From: an uncultured Clostridium sp.
GTDB lineage: Bacteria; Bacillota; Clostridia; TANB77; CAG-508
Length of the DNA: 32,969 bases
Assembly: GCA_948470875.1 (NCBI GenBank)
Contig: CAOKQM010000010.1
Location: forward strand, 1-32,969
Direction of reading: 5' to 3'
This document shows positions 16,407 through 24,947 of the stretch, one piece after another. The translations under genes and the position numbers were made by a program. Within the stretch, counting starts at the first letter, position 1. Every line of letters starts with the position of its first letter. Under the pieces are notes generated by a model. The model was not told the origin of the DNA. It made no database searches and saw nothing but the letters and a program-made list of their open reading frames with translations.

Positions 16407-17732
16407 ATGAGTAAACCAGTTGTTGCCATTATTGGAAGACCAAATGTTGGAAAATCTAGCTTTTTTAACTACATTGTAGGTCAGAGAATTTCTATTGTAG
16501 AAGACACGCCAGGCGTGACACGTGATAGAATTTATGCAGATACGAATTGGCGTGACAGAAAATTCACGTTAATTGATACAGGAGGAATTGAGTTAGAACA
16601 AAAGGATATTCTTTTATCACAGATGAGAGAACAAGCTAATATTGCAGTTAATCTTGCAGATGTTATTTTATTTATGACCGATATTAAACAAGGTGTAACA
16701 CAAGTGGATAAAGAAATTGCAACTATGTTAAGAAAGTCCAAAAAACCAATTATTTTAGTTTGTAATAAAGCAGATAAATTTGGTGAGCCACCAGCTGAAA
16801 TGTATGAATTTTATCATTTAGGAATGGGAGATCCACATCCAATATCTACAGCAAATGCAATAGGAATTGGTGATTTATTAGATGAAATTTATGAAAAGTT
16901 GCCACCAAAATCAGAACAAGAAGATGAAAATGAAAAAATAAAAGTTGCGATTATTGGAAAGCCAAATGTTGGAAAATCTTCTTTGCTCAATAAAATTTTA
17001 GGACAGGAACGTTCTATTGTAAGTAATATAGCAGGAACAACTAGAGATGCAATTGATTCAGAATATACGAATGAGTATGGCGAATATGTTTTGATTGATA
17101 CAGCGGGCATTAGAAGGAAAAGTAAAATCAATGAAAGAGTTGAAAAGTTCAGTATTATGAGAACTCTTCTTGCTATTGACAGAGCAGATGTGTGTTTGGT
17201 TTTGATTGATAGCCAAGAAGGCGTGACAGACCAAGATGCTAAAATTTTAGGGGAAGCTCATGAAAGAGGAAAAGGAATTATTATTGTTGTCAACAAATGG
17301 GATGAAATTGAAAAAGATGACAAAACCATGAATGAATTTAAGAAAAATATTTACAATAAATTAGCGTATGCAACATATGCTCCAATGATTTTTATATCAG
17401 CCAAAACAGGGCAAAGAGTGCAGAAATTGTTTCCTTTAATCAATGAGGTGAATCGCAAAAATTCGATAAGAGTTTCTACTTCGGTTGTAAATGAAGTAAT
17501 TAATGAAGCAATTTCTGTTGTTCAGCCACCAAGTGACAAAGGAAAAAGATTGAAAATTTTATATGGAACCCAAGCTTCAACGCGTCCACCAACTTTTGTT
17601 ATTTTTGTGAATGATAGAGAATTATTCCATTTTTCATACCAAAGATATTTAATCAATTGTTTTCGCAATAATTTTGATTTACAAGGAACGCCAGTTCGAT
17701 TAATTGTACGAGAAAAAAGTAGTAAAGATTAA
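16407..17732 (+). CDS. der: Ribosome biogenesis GTPase Der (EngA)
   Basis: A 441-residue double GTPase needed for 50S subunit assembly. The first G domain has GRPNVGKSSFF, DTPGVTRDR, DTGGIE and NKAD. The second has GKPNVGKSSLL, AGTTRDAID, DTAGIRRKSK and NKWDEIEKD. A KH-like RNA-binding domain fills the last 90 residues (GTQASTRPPTFVIFVND, RYLINCFRNNFDLQGTPVRL). GGAAGGAAG precedes ATG 16407. All CGG trinucleotides in this gene straddle codon boundaries (TCG GTT, GCG GGC) and no shift occurs. In many Clostridia plsY and gpsA follow der, as here. Confidence 0.97.
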   Translation: MSKPVVAIIGRPNVGKSSFFNYIVGQRISIVEDTPGVTRDRIYADTNWRDRKFTLIDTGGIELEQKDILLSQMREQANIAVNLADVILFMTDIKQGVTQVDKEIATMLRKSKKPIILVCNKADKFGEPPAEMYEFYHLGMGDPHPISTANAIGIGDLLDEIYEKLPPKSEQEDENEKIKVAIIGKPNVGKSSLLNKILGQERSIVSNIAGTTRDAIDSEYTNEYGEYVLIDTAGIRRKSKINERVEKFSIMRTLLAIDRADVCLVLIDSQEGVTDQDAKILGEAHERGKGIIIVVNKWDEIEKDDKTMNEFKKNIYNKLAYATYAPMIFISAKTGQRVQKLFPLINEVNRKNSIRVSTSVVNEVINEAISVVQPPSDKGKRLKILYGTQASTRPPTFVIFVNDRELFHFSYQRYLINCFRNNFDLQGTPVRLIVREKSSKD

Positions 17733-17755
17733 GAATTTGAAAATCATAATAATAC

Positions 17756-17841
17756 AAAGAAAATCATAAAGTAAGAATAAAAGTTCGACTAAATATTACA
17801 ATTTAGCATGAAACTGGTCAATACAAATGATTTTCTTTTTT
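17756..17841 (+). terminator. Long inverted repeat after der, probable terminator
   Basis: A 12-bp perfect arm pair (17756-17767 with 17827-17838) encloses about 59 bases. Inside is a smaller hairpin, CTAAAT with ATTTAG, near 17791-17808. The right arm runs into six T residues. It most likely ends der transcripts just before the plsY promoter. The multi-stem shape could also be a small structured RNA. Confidence 0.55.
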
Positions 17842-17865
17842 CTTGCAAAACTCTAAATAAAATAG

Positions 17866-17894
17866 TTGAAACTTCAAAAATAATATGATATTAT
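17866..17894 (+). promoter_or_regulatory. Promoter of plsY-gpsA
   Basis: TTGAAA (17866-17871), 17-base spacer, TATTAT (17889-17894). It drives plsY and the overlapping gpsA. Confidence 0.7.
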
Positions 17895-17925
17895 TAATAA
17901 AATTAGAAAAGTAAAAAGGAGGAAA

Positions 17926-18569
17926 ATGATGTCATATATTATCATAGCAATCATTGCGTATTTGTTAGGAAGTATTAATTTTTCAGTTTTAATCAGCAAA
18001 AAAATGGCTGGTTTTGATGTACGAGAAAAAGGAAGTGGAAATGGTGGAACCACGAATGTTTTAAGAAGTGTTGGGAAAAAAGCTGCGGTTTTAACTTTAT
18101 TGGGAGATATTTTCAAAGGAATTTTAGCGATTTTGATTGCGTATTTGTGGGGAAAAAATGGAATAGTGAATTCAGCTTTGGTTATTCAAATTGCGGCAAT
18201 TGGAGTTGTTGTTCGGACACACATTTCCTGTCTTTTTTGGATTTCGTGGTGGAAAAGGAATTGCAACTAGTTTAGGAATTTTATTATTATTAAATTGGGA
18301 AATTGGATTAATTTGCCTAATTTTTGCGATTAGTTTGATGGCAGTTACTAAAATGGTTTCTTTGCGGTTCTATTGCAGCAGCGATTTTGTTTCCCATTCT
18401 TACGATTTTTATAAAAGAACATTATTTAGTACCAGGAAATTATCTGATTTTTGGTATAATTATGGCAGGATTTATTATATTTAATCATAGAAGTAATGTG
18501 CAAAGAATTTTGAATGGAACAGAAAATAAATTGAGTTTTAAGAAAAAAGAAGAAGGAGAAAAAGGATGA
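17926..18569 (+). CDS. plsY: Acyl-phosphate:glycerol-3-phosphate acyltransferase, read through two +1 shifts at CGG
   Basis: PlsY is the membrane enzyme that makes lysophosphatidic acid from acyl-phosphate and glycerol-3-phosphate, the first step of phospholipid synthesis. The three family motifs are in three different frames. GSGNGGTTNVLRS is in the first. GHTFPVFFGFRGGKGIATS comes after skipping C18214. NHRSNVQRILNGTENKL comes after skipping C18365 (joint KMVSL-GSIAAAI). The recoded product is 213 residues with several hydrophobic helices, normal for PlsY. The unshifted frames end at 18268-18270 and 18482-18484. Start is ATG 17926 or 17929 behind AAAAGGAGG. The stop overlaps the gpsA start by four bases (ATGA), so gpsA translation is probably coupled to completion of both shifts. 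Confidence 0.93.
18214..18216 (+). other. +1 shift site 1, CGG in plsY
   Basis: Zero-frame CGG after GTT. Skipping C18214 gives GGA and the GHTFPVFFGFRGGKG motif of PlsY. The unshifted frame ends at 18268-18270. Confidence 0.9.
18365..18367 (+). other. +1 shift site 2, CGG in plsY
   Basis: Zero-frame CGG after TTG. Skipping C18365 gives GGT and continues the membrane helix (SLGSIAAAILFPIL) into the third PlsY motif. The unshifted frame ends at 18482-18484. Confidence 0.88.
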
Positions 18570-19549
18570 AAATTTGCGTAATTGGAAGTGGAAGTTGGGG
18601 AATGGCGCTTAGTATATATTTGGCAAACCAAGGAAATACTATAAAAGTATGGTCGTTTTCAGAAGAGGAAAAAAATAAAATAAATGAAGAAAAAAAATGT
18701 ATTTTTTTACCAAATGTAGATTTACCAAAAGGAATTGTTTGTACGAATAGCTATGAAGAAGCTTTGCAAGAAGCAGAAATTATTTTGCATGTGACACCAT
18801 CTAAATTTGTGAGAAATACAATAAAAGGGTACAAAGATTTTGTGAAGCCAGAACAGATTTTGTTAATGTGTTCAAAAGGTTTTGAAGCAGGTACAAATTT
18901 AACATTAGATGAGGTGATAAAACAAGAATTACCAAAGATAAAATATGGAATTTTGTCTGGACCAAGTCATGCAGAAGAAGTTGCCATTGGTGTTCCAACA
19001 GCTTTGGTTGTTGCTTCTAAAGACGATGCCGTAAAGCAGAAGGTTTCAGATGTATTCAAAAGCAATCTTTTAAGAATGTATCATACAGATGATATAAAAG
19101 GCGTTGAGATTGGTGGTGCTTTAAAAAATATCATTGCATTTTGTGCAGGTGCAGCAGCTGGTTTGAATTTTGGAGATAATACTTTTGCTATGCTTGCCAC
19201 CAGAGGATTGGTTGAAATTACAAGGCTTGGTATTTCTATGGGAGGCGAGTCAAAAACATTTTATGGTTTAACAGGTCTTGGTGATTTGATTGTTACCTGT
19301 GGTAGCAAACATAGTAGGAATCGAAGAGCAGGAGAATTGATTGCAAAAGGATATTCGATTGAAGAAGCCAAAAAAGAAATTGGAATGACAGTAGAAAGCA
19401 TTGATAATATTGATGTTGCATATTATTTATCGCAAAAATATGGAGTGGAAATGCCGATTGTTGAAACAGTTTATGATGTGTTATATAACCAGTTAGAACC
19501 TAAAAAAGCAGTAGATATTTTAATGACAAGAGAGCTGAAAGCAGAGTAA
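18566..19549 (+). CDS. gpsA: Glycerol-3-phosphate dehydrogenase [NAD(P)+]
   Basis: A 327-residue cytoplasmic enzyme that reduces dihydroxyacetone phosphate to glycerol-3-phosphate, the substrate of PlsY just upstream. The N-terminal Rossmann motif is GSGSWGMALSIYLANQG. LSGPSHAEEVAIGVPTA, GGALKNIIAFCAGAAAGL with the catalytic Lys, and TFYGLTGLGDLIVTC with SRNRRAGE are all canonical. Its ATG lies in the last codons of plsY (four-base overlap), with AGAAGGAGAAAAGG upstream, giving a tight functional pair. It contains no zero-frame CGG. Confidence 0.96.
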   Translation: MKICVIGSGSWGMALSIYLANQGNTIKVWSFSEEEKNKINEEKKCIFLPNVDLPKGIVCTNSYEEALQEAEIILHVTPSKFVRNTIKGYKDFVKPEQILLMCSKGFEAGTNLTLDEVIKQELPKIKYGILSGPSHAEEVAIGVPTALVVASKDDAVKQKVSDVFKSNLLRMYHTDDIKGVEIGGALKNIIAFCAGAAAGLNFGDNTFAMLATRGLVEITRLGISMGGESKTFYGLTGLGDLIVTCGSKHSRNRRAGELIAKGYSIEEAKKEIGMTVESIDNIDVAYYLSQKYGVEMPIVETVYDVLYNQLEPKKAVDILMTRELKAE

Positions 19550-19571
19550 AAATAAAAAGGAGGATGGAAAT

Positions 19572-20051
19572 ATGGATTTTTTTAACAAATTAGGAAAAAA
19601 GGCTAGTGAAACGTATCAAGTAACAAAAGAGAAAACAGTTAAATTTTCAGAGGAAATGAAATTAAAAGGGAAAATTAATGACGCTAAAAATAAGATTACG
19701 GCTTTGTATGAAGAAATTGGACAATGCGTGTATAATCAGTTTAAAACAAATTTAGAAGAAGGAAAAGAAGAAATTACTGAAAAATGTGAAGAAATAGCAA
19801 GACAATTTGATGAAATTTCAAAATTGGAAGCTGGGATTTTGACATTAAAACAAGTAAAAAGATGTTCAAAATGCAATGCAGAAATTGGTCAAAAAGATGA
19901 TTTTTGTCCAAAATGCGGAAAAGAGCAACCTAAAACAGAAAAAGTAGAAGTTAAAATAGAGCTAGAAGAGCAATCACAAGAAGTTAGAGAGGCTGAAGTA
20001 ACAGAAGTTAAAGATGTTTCAGACGAAAAAATAGAAGATGACGAATTATAA
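19572..20051 (+). CDS. Zinc-ribbon protein with N-terminal coiled coil
   Basis: A 159-residue cytoplasmic protein of unknown role. Residues 1-95 are strongly charged and helical (KLGKKASETYQVTKEKT, then KINDAKNKITALYEEIGQ) and probably form a coiled coil. A zinc ribbon follows: CSKCNAEIG...FCPKCGKEQP at about 98-120, with two CxxC pairs. The tail (about 121-159) is very acidic and low in complexity. Similar zinc_ribbon_2 proteins are common in Clostridia without an assigned function. AAAAAGGAGG precedes ATG 19572. It lies 22 bases after gpsA and 30 before ppaC, so it may share their transcript. Confidence 0.7.
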   Translation: MDFFNKLGKKASETYQVTKEKTVKFSEEMKLKGKINDAKNKITALYEEIGQCVYNQFKTNLEEGKEEITEKCEEIARQFDEISKLEAGILTLKQVKRCSKCNAEIGQKDDFCPKCGKEQPKTEKVEVKIELEEQSQEVREAEVTEVKDVSDEKIEDDEL

Positions 20052-20081
20052 AAATAAAAAGTGAAATAAGGAGAAATAAAA

Positions 20082-21002
20082 ATGGGAAAAATATTAATTT
20101 TTGGGCATAAAAATCCAGATACAGACTCAATTACGTCTAGTTTGGTTTTAGCAAATTTAGAAAGAAAATTAGGAAATAATGAAGCAGAAGCAGGAAGACT
20201 AGGAAACATAAACAAAGAAACAGAATATGTTTTAAATTATTTGGGAATCGAGCCTCCACATTTGATTGAAAATGTGGAGGATGGTCACGAAGTTATGTTG
20301 GTTGATCATGCGAATCCAAAAGAATCGATTGAGAATTTAGAAAATGTGAAAATTTTGAAAATAGTAGATCATCACAAGCTTGCACTAAATACAGCATATC
20401 CTGTGTATTACAGAGCAGAACCAGTTGGTTGTACACAAACTGTGTTATATAAAATGTATCAAGAAAATGGAATTGAAATTGATAAAACAATAGCAACTTT
20501 GATGTTATCTGCAATTATTTCAGATACATTATTGTTTCAATCTCCAACTTGTACCAAACAAGATAAGCAAATTGCAGAACAATTGGCTAAAATAGCAGAA
20601 ATTGATTGTGCTACTTATGGATTAGAAATGTTAAAAGCAGGAACCAAATTAGACGGATTTTCTATCCCAGAAATTCTGAATTTAGATGCCAAAGAATATG
20701 ACTTAAAAGATGTAAAATCAATGATTGCACAAGTCAATACAGCAAGCATTGAAGAAGTCATGAAAATGAAAACAGATTTGGAATCTCAAATGCAGAAAAT
20801 CATTGATGAAAAAGGTTTGGATGTGTTTGTGTTTTTGATTACAGATATTGTAAATAGCAATTCACAAGTCATTAGTTTAGGGAAAAGAGCAGATTTAGTT
20901 GAAAAATCATATGGGATAACCTTAGAAAATAATACAGCATTATTAAAAGGAATTGTTTCGCGTAAAAAGCAAGTTGTGCCAATTTTAACCGAAAATGCGT
21001 AA
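20082..21002 (+). CDS. ppaC: Manganese-dependent inorganic pyrophosphatase
   Basis: A 306-residue family II pyrophosphatase of the DHH superfamily, which hydrolyses pyrophosphate to phosphate in the cytoplasm. Metal and active-site motifs are clear: FGHKNPDTDSI (His, two Asp) at 7-17, VDHANPKES near 75, VDHHKL (DHH) near 98, and SAIISDTLLFQSPT near 150. The C-terminal DHHA2 domain ends with the phosphate-binding SRKKQVVP. There are no CBS inserts, so it is the short unregulated form. AAGGAG precedes the ATG. Confidence 0.93.
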   Translation: MGKILIFGHKNPDTDSITSSLVLANLERKLGNNEAEAGRLGNINKETEYVLNYLGIEPPHLIENVEDGHEVMLVDHANPKESIENLENVKILKIVDHHKLALNTAYPVYYRAEPVGCTQTVLYKMYQENGIEIDKTIATLMLSAIISDTLLFQSPTCTKQDKQIAEQLAKIAEIDCATYGLEMLKAGTKLDGFSIPEILNLDAKEYDLKDVKSMIAQVNTASIEEVMKMKTDLESQMQKIIDEKGLDVFVFLITDIVNSNSQVISLGKRADLVEKSYGITLENNTALLKGIVSRKKQVVPILTENA

Positions 21003-21047
21003 AAGGAAGCAAAATTTTTTCTTAAAAGAAGTAGGAGATGAGGGATT

Positions 21048-22811
21048 TTGAGTGGTAGAAATAATCGAATTGTCAGAAATAGAGAAAAAAATAAAAATGG
21101 ATTTTCCATAAAAATAATAGTAAGTGTTTTCTTTGTTTTTATGTTACTTTTTGGCATTTTTGTTTTGATGAAAAAGCAAACGAAAAATCCTGAAAAACTT
21201 GGACAAACTTTTGAAAATTATGTGGATATTTCGTATGAATATTTTATGCTAAGTTCGAAGGAAAACATTGGTGTGATTGATAAAAAAGCAAATTTGCTTG
21301 TCGAGCCCAAATATGCAAAAGTGGATATTCCAAATCCAGAAAAAGATGTGTTTTTTTGTTATACAGAAGAGGGAAAAAGTACGATTTTGAATAAAAAGGG
21401 AGACGAAATTTTAACACAATTCGAAAAGGTGGAAGTTATCCAGTCCACCAATGAAAACCGAGAAATTGAAAAAAATGTCTTAAAATATCAAAAAAATGAT
21501 TTGTATGGCTTGATTGATTTAGAAGGAAATGTCATAACAGATGCGATTTATCAAGAAATTACAAGTTTAAATGATAGGCCAGGAAGAATTTTGGTGAAAA
21601 GCGAAGAAAAATATGGGATTTTGGCTGTAAATGGAGAAGTTGTAATTGACACAAAGTATGATGCTATCAAGGCAGATGGCTATTCTTCTGGGAAAGATTT
21701 TTACACTAAAACAGGTTATATCGTTTCTCAAAAAACAGAAAATGAAGTTAATTTTGGGTACATAGATTATAAAGGAAATTTGATATTAGATGTTAAATAT
21801 GAAGCGTTAGAAAGAGCGCTAACTTATGAGGAAAATGACATTTATTTGATTGCTATGCAAAAAGGAAAAAATGGGGTTTTTAAAAATAAGAAGAAAATCA
21901 TTGATCTAAATTTTCAATCTATTTTGTATTCTACGATTTTTGTTGTTAATAAAAATGGAAAATATGGTTTTTATGGCAAAGATGGAAATGTGATTTTAGA
22001 GCCAAAATACACAGATTTTTCTATCGCAGGAAACTACATTTCTGTGACAGAAAATGGAGATACCAAATTATATGATATCAATGGAAATTTAATTAATACC
22101 AATCGATATACAAAAATGACAGCAACAGAAAATCCAGAATATTTTATAGCAGAAGACGAAGAAGGCTATTTTAGTATTATTGGCAAAGATGTGAGTACAA
22201 ACGAAAAATATGCACAAATACAATATGCTTTTGATCATTATTTTATTTTTACAGACGAAAATGGTAAAACTGGGCTTGTGAATGCTTTGACAAAAGAGGT
22301 TGTGATTGAGCCACAATACGATTTTATGATTCGAATAGAAGGTACAAAAGTGTTAGAAGGTATTGATGGCATGCAAAATGTGATTGATATTTATGCAAAA
22401 GATTTGACAAAAACCATTACCATGGAAGGTGGCGTTGTCGAAAGTTTGGAAAATGGATATGGAATGTGTTATTCACAAACACAAATGAAATATTTTGATG
22501 AAGATGGAAATGTTGTGGAAAATACAAAAGTTTATCCAAATCAAAAATTATATGCAGTTTGTCAAAACGACAAATGGGGATTTTGTGATGAAGCTGGAAA
22601 AAATATTGTAGAATGCCAATATGATATTGTAACAGAATTGAATGAGTATGGTTTTGCAGGAATCAAAAAGGGCGGAAAATGGGGCGTTGTAAACGAAAAT
22701 GGAGAAATTGTGGTAGAGCCAAGTTATGAATTGGAAACGTATTATTTTCCGCAATTTATTGGAAAATATCAATTCATACAATCTGAGATAACATATTGTG
22801 AAGAGGTGTAA
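21048..22811 (+). CDS. Membrane-anchored WG-repeat protein
   Basis: A 587-residue protein with one N-terminal membrane anchor (about residues 22-40) and an extracytoplasmic or surface domain of WG (KWG) repeats. Repeats include YGLIDLEGNVITDAIYQEIT, YGILAVNGEVVIDTKYDAI, FGYIDYKGNLILDVKYEAL, YGFYGKDGNVILEPKYTDF, TGLVNALTKEVVIEPQYDF, WGFCDEAGKNIVECQYDIV and WGVVNENGEIVVEPSYELE. These form beta-propeller-like or solenoid structures in other bacteria; functions are mostly unknown. The start is TTG 21048 with GAGGGA just upstream; the nearby ATG 21039 closes in its own frame. The stop is two bases from the ATG of the PLP enzyme, so the two are probably coupled. Confidence 0.85.
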   Translation: MSGRNNRIVRNREKNKNGFSIKIIVSVFFVFMLLFGIFVLMKKQTKNPEKLGQTFENYVDISYEYFMLSSKENIGVIDKKANLLVEPKYAKVDIPNPEKDVFFCYTEEGKSTILNKKGDEILTQFEKVEVIQSTNENREIEKNVLKYQKNDLYGLIDLEGNVITDAIYQEITSLNDRPGRILVKSEEKYGILAVNGEVVIDTKYDAIKADGYSSGKDFYTKTGYIVSQKTENEVNFGYIDYKGNLILDVKYEALERALTYEENDIYLIAMQKGKNGVFKNKKKIIDLNFQSILYSTIFVVNKNGKYGFYGKDGNVILEPKYTDFSIAGNYISVTENGDTKLYDINGNLINTNRYTKMTATENPEYFIAEDEEGYFSIIGKDVSTNEKYAQIQYAFDHYFIFTDENGKTGLVNALTKEVVIEPQYDFMIRIEGTKVLEGIDGMQNVIDIYAKDLTKTITMEGGVVESLENGYGMCYSQTQMKYFDEDGNVVENTKVYPNQKLYAVCQNDKWGFCDEAGKNIVECQYDIVTELNEYGFAGIKKGGKWGVVNENGEIVVEPSYELETYYFPQFIGKYQFIQSEITYCEEV

Positions 22812-22813
22812 AA

Positions 22814-24062
22814 ATGTATAAAGAGTTTGGAATTAGTGAGAAAATTGAGAATTTGGCAATGGAAGCAGAAAAAAATTTGACAGAAGAATTTGCAAAAATT
22901 GATTTGGCCTGTACCAAAAATAGTTTGCGAGTGTTAAAAGCTTTTCAGAAAAACCGAATTTCTGATGTGCATTTTAATCAAACAACAGGATATGGTTATG
23001 ATGATATTGGTCGAGATACGATTGAAAAAGTATTTGCCGATATTTTAAAAGCAGAAGATGCGTTAGTTAGAACACAATTTATTTCTGGCACACATGCAAT
23101 AACAGTTGCGCTTTTTGCGTGTTTGCGTCCAGGTGATTGCATGCTAAGCATTTGCCGGAAAACCATATGATACATTAGATTCGATAATTGGAATTGAAGA
23201 AAATCCAAGTTCTTTAAAAGCCTATCAAATTGGCTATGAGCAAATTGATTTAAAAGAAAATGATTTTGATATTCCTGCTATTTTGGAGAGAGTCCAAAAA
23301 AAGGATATCAAATTGATTGAAATTCAGCGTTCTCGAGGTTATAGTTTACGAAATAGTTTAACAATGGATAAAATCGAAAATGTGATTAGAGAAATTCGAA
23401 AAGTCAACCAAGAAGTGATTCTTATGGTGGATAATTGTTATGGTGAATTTGTTCAAGAAAAAGAGCCAATTGAAGTAGGAGCAGATATCATAGTAGGTTC
23501 ATTGATTAAAAATTTAGGTGGCGGATTGGCGCCGAATGGAGCTTATATTGCTGGAAGAAAAGATTTAATAGAACTAGCAGCTCAAAGGCTTACAGCTCCA
23601 GGACAAGGCAAAGAAGTAGGACCTACTTTGGGCATTAATAAAAGTATTTTGCAAGGTCTTTATATGGCACCACAAGTTGTTAGTAGTAGCTTAAAAACAG
23701 CCATTTTCACGAGTTATATGATGGAAAAATTAGGGTATAAAGTTCAGCCAAGATTTTGTGAAAAAAGAGCAGATATTGTGCAGACAATTGAATTTGGAGA
23801 AGAAGAAAAATTAATCAAATATTGCCAAGGAATTCAAGCAGGTTCTGCAATTGATTCATTTTCTGTTCCAATGCCTTGGGATATGCCAGGTTATACAGAT
23901 AAAGTGATTATGGCAGCAGGAGCTTTTACAATGGGCTCATCCATTGAGCTTTCTTGTGATGCACCAATTCGTCAGCCATATGTAGCTTTCCAACAAGGTG
24001 GATTGACATTTCAGTATGGAAAATTAGGTGTTTTAAAAGCAATTCAAAATTGTGTAGATTAA
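22814..24062 (+). CDS. Methionine gamma-lyase-like PLP enzyme, one +1 shift at CGG
   Basis: A PLP-dependent enzyme of the Cys/Met metabolism fold, of the group often labelled aluminium resistance protein or methionine gamma-lyase family. The N-terminal segment has GYGYDDIGRDTIEKVFADIL and RTQFISGTHAITVALFACLRPGD. The zero frame stops at 23168-23170. Skipping C23156 restores GKPYDTLDSIIGIEENPSSL. The middle and C-terminal parts have EIQRSRGYSLR, VDNCYGEF, the PLP lysine in GSLIKNLGGG, and GPTLG. The recoded length is 415 residues, normal for the group. The reaction is inferred from family only. GTG-rich upstream GAAGAGGTG serves as Shine-Dalgarno. A strong terminator follows. Confidence 0.85.
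23156..23158 (+). other. +1 shift site, CGG in the PLP enzyme
   Basis: Zero-frame CGG after TGC. Skipping C23156 gives GGA and the conserved GKPYDTL segment. The unshifted frame stops at TGA 23168-23170. Confidence 0.88.
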
Positions 24063-24084
24063 ATATGAATAAAAATGAATTTTT

Positions 24085-24137
24085 AGTAAACCCAAATTGT
24101 TAGATGAAAAAGTTTAGCAATTTGGGTTTACTTTTTT
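24085..24137 (+). terminator. Intrinsic terminator after the PLP enzyme
   Basis: A 15-bp perfect stem (24085-24099 with 24118-24132), 18-base loop, then T residues. It lies between converging genes; only the + strand side has a proper T tail. Confidence 0.88.
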
Positions 24138-24150
24138 CTTATGTTACAAA

Positions 24151-24381
24151 CTAAGATTTGTTAAAAAATTTCTCTGACCATTTCTTCATGAAATTCTTGA
24201 ATCTACTTTCTTTTGGACGACGAGTGTAAATGCATTCTTCACCTTTAGAATATTTGTCCAATTCTTTAAGAACATAGTGAATCTCGCAATTCGAACATAA
24301 ATTAGGATAACCGCCTTCGTATTTGTGAATTACTTTATGACATCGATTGCAAGTTACTACTGGTTTTTGCTTACGCTTCAT
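24151..24381 (-). CDS. Small zinc-ribbon protein
   Basis: A 76-residue basic protein. Two Cys pairs (CNRCHKVI and CSNCEIH, residues about 11-14 and 28-31) form a probable zinc ribbon. The C-terminal half is basic and helical (RFKNFMKKWSEKF), so it may bind nucleic acid or membrane. ATG 24381 has a perfect AAGGAGG five bases upstream and its own promoter facing the Xre gene. Function unknown; zinc-ribbon proteins of this size are often regulators or ribosome-associated. Its CGG trinucleotide is out of frame (GGC GGT). Confidence 0.75.
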   Translation of the reverse strand: MKRKQKPVVTCNRCHKVIHKYEGGYPNLCSNCEIHYVLKELDKYSKGEECIYTRRPKESRFKNFMKKWSEKFFNKS

Positions 24382-24411
24382 AATAACCTCCTTAAAATAT
24401 AGTATATTTAC

Positions 24412-24440
24412 ATTATATCACGGTTACGGAATAGAAGCAA
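24412..24440 (-). promoter_or_regulatory. Promoter of the small zinc-ribbon gene
   Basis: On the minus strand, TTGCTT (complement 24435-24440), 17-base spacer, TATAAT (complement 24412-24417). The -35 overlaps the inverted repeat at 24433-24454. Confidence 0.6.
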
Positions 24441-24454
24441 CGGCTCTGGCTTCT
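24433..24454. repeat. Inverted repeat in the divergent intergenic region
   Basis: AGAAGC (24433-24438) and GCTTCT (24449-24454) with a 10-base centre, in a locally GC-richer patch between divergent genes. It overlaps the -35 of the minus-strand promoter and could be the operator of the adjacent Xre regulator. Confidence 0.4.
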
Positions 24455-24501
24455 TAATAAAAAAATTTTTTCAGTATAAAATATAAACAAGGAGGAAGGC
24501 T

Positions 24502-24825
24502 ATGTATCAGATCAATTATTATGCAATGGGCCGACGCATTTACGCCAAAAGAATAGAATTAGGATTGACCCAAGAAAAACTTGCCGAAAAAGCTGAAATT
24601 AGTACGTCACATATGGGAGAAATCGAAAGAGGAACCAGCATTTGTAGTTTAGCTGTTGCAACCAATATTGCTACTGTATTAGAACTGAGTTTAGATACTT
24701 TAGTAAAAGGAATTTATGATAAAAATGCGGATAGTGCGTTTTCAGAAATATTAGGTACATTGTCTGAAGAAAATAAAAAATTGTATATAAAGTTATGTGA
24801 AAATATTGCAGATACTTTGAAATAA
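24502..24825 (+). CDS. Xre-family HTH transcriptional regulator
   Basis: A 107-residue DNA-binding protein. The HTH_3 domain covers residues about 9-65: IYAKRIELGLTQEKLAEKAE, then ISTSHMGEIERGTSICSLAVATNIATVL, with the recognition helix around STSHMGEIERG. The C-terminal 40 residues are helical (FSEILGTLSEENKKLYIKL) and may dimerise. ATG 24502 follows AAGGAGGAAGG. It is divergent from the zinc-ribbon gene and has its own terminator, so it is a single-gene unit. The target is unknown; the inverted repeat between the two genes is a candidate. Confidence 0.9.
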   Translation: MYQINYYAMGRRIYAKRIELGLTQEKLAEKAEISTSHMGEIERGTSICSLAVATNIATVLELSLDTLVKGIYDKNADSAFSEILGTLSEENKKLYIKLCENIADTLK

Positions 24826-24832
24826 AATGAGG

Positions 24833-24866
24833 AATCTCTTGGCTTTCTAAGCTCAAGAGATTTTTT
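24833..24866 (+). terminator. Intrinsic terminator of the Xre gene
   Basis: AATCTCTTG (24833-24841) pairs with CAAGAGATT (24854-24862), extended inside by GCTT/AAGC, and is followed by six T residues. Confidence 0.88.
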
Positions 24867-24912
24867 GTAAGAAAAATGTCGAATGAAAATAAATATTTTT
24901 TATAAAAAATAC

Positions 24913-24941
24913 TTTACAAATGAAATTTTGGGTGCTATAAT
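24913..24941 (+). promoter_or_regulatory. Promoter of the TasA/SipW-type operon
   Basis: TTTACA (24913-24918), 17-base spacer, TATAAT (24936-24941) with an extended TGC. The predicted start near 24948 gives a leader of about 230 nt. Confidence 0.78.
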
Positions 24942-24947
24942 GCATTC

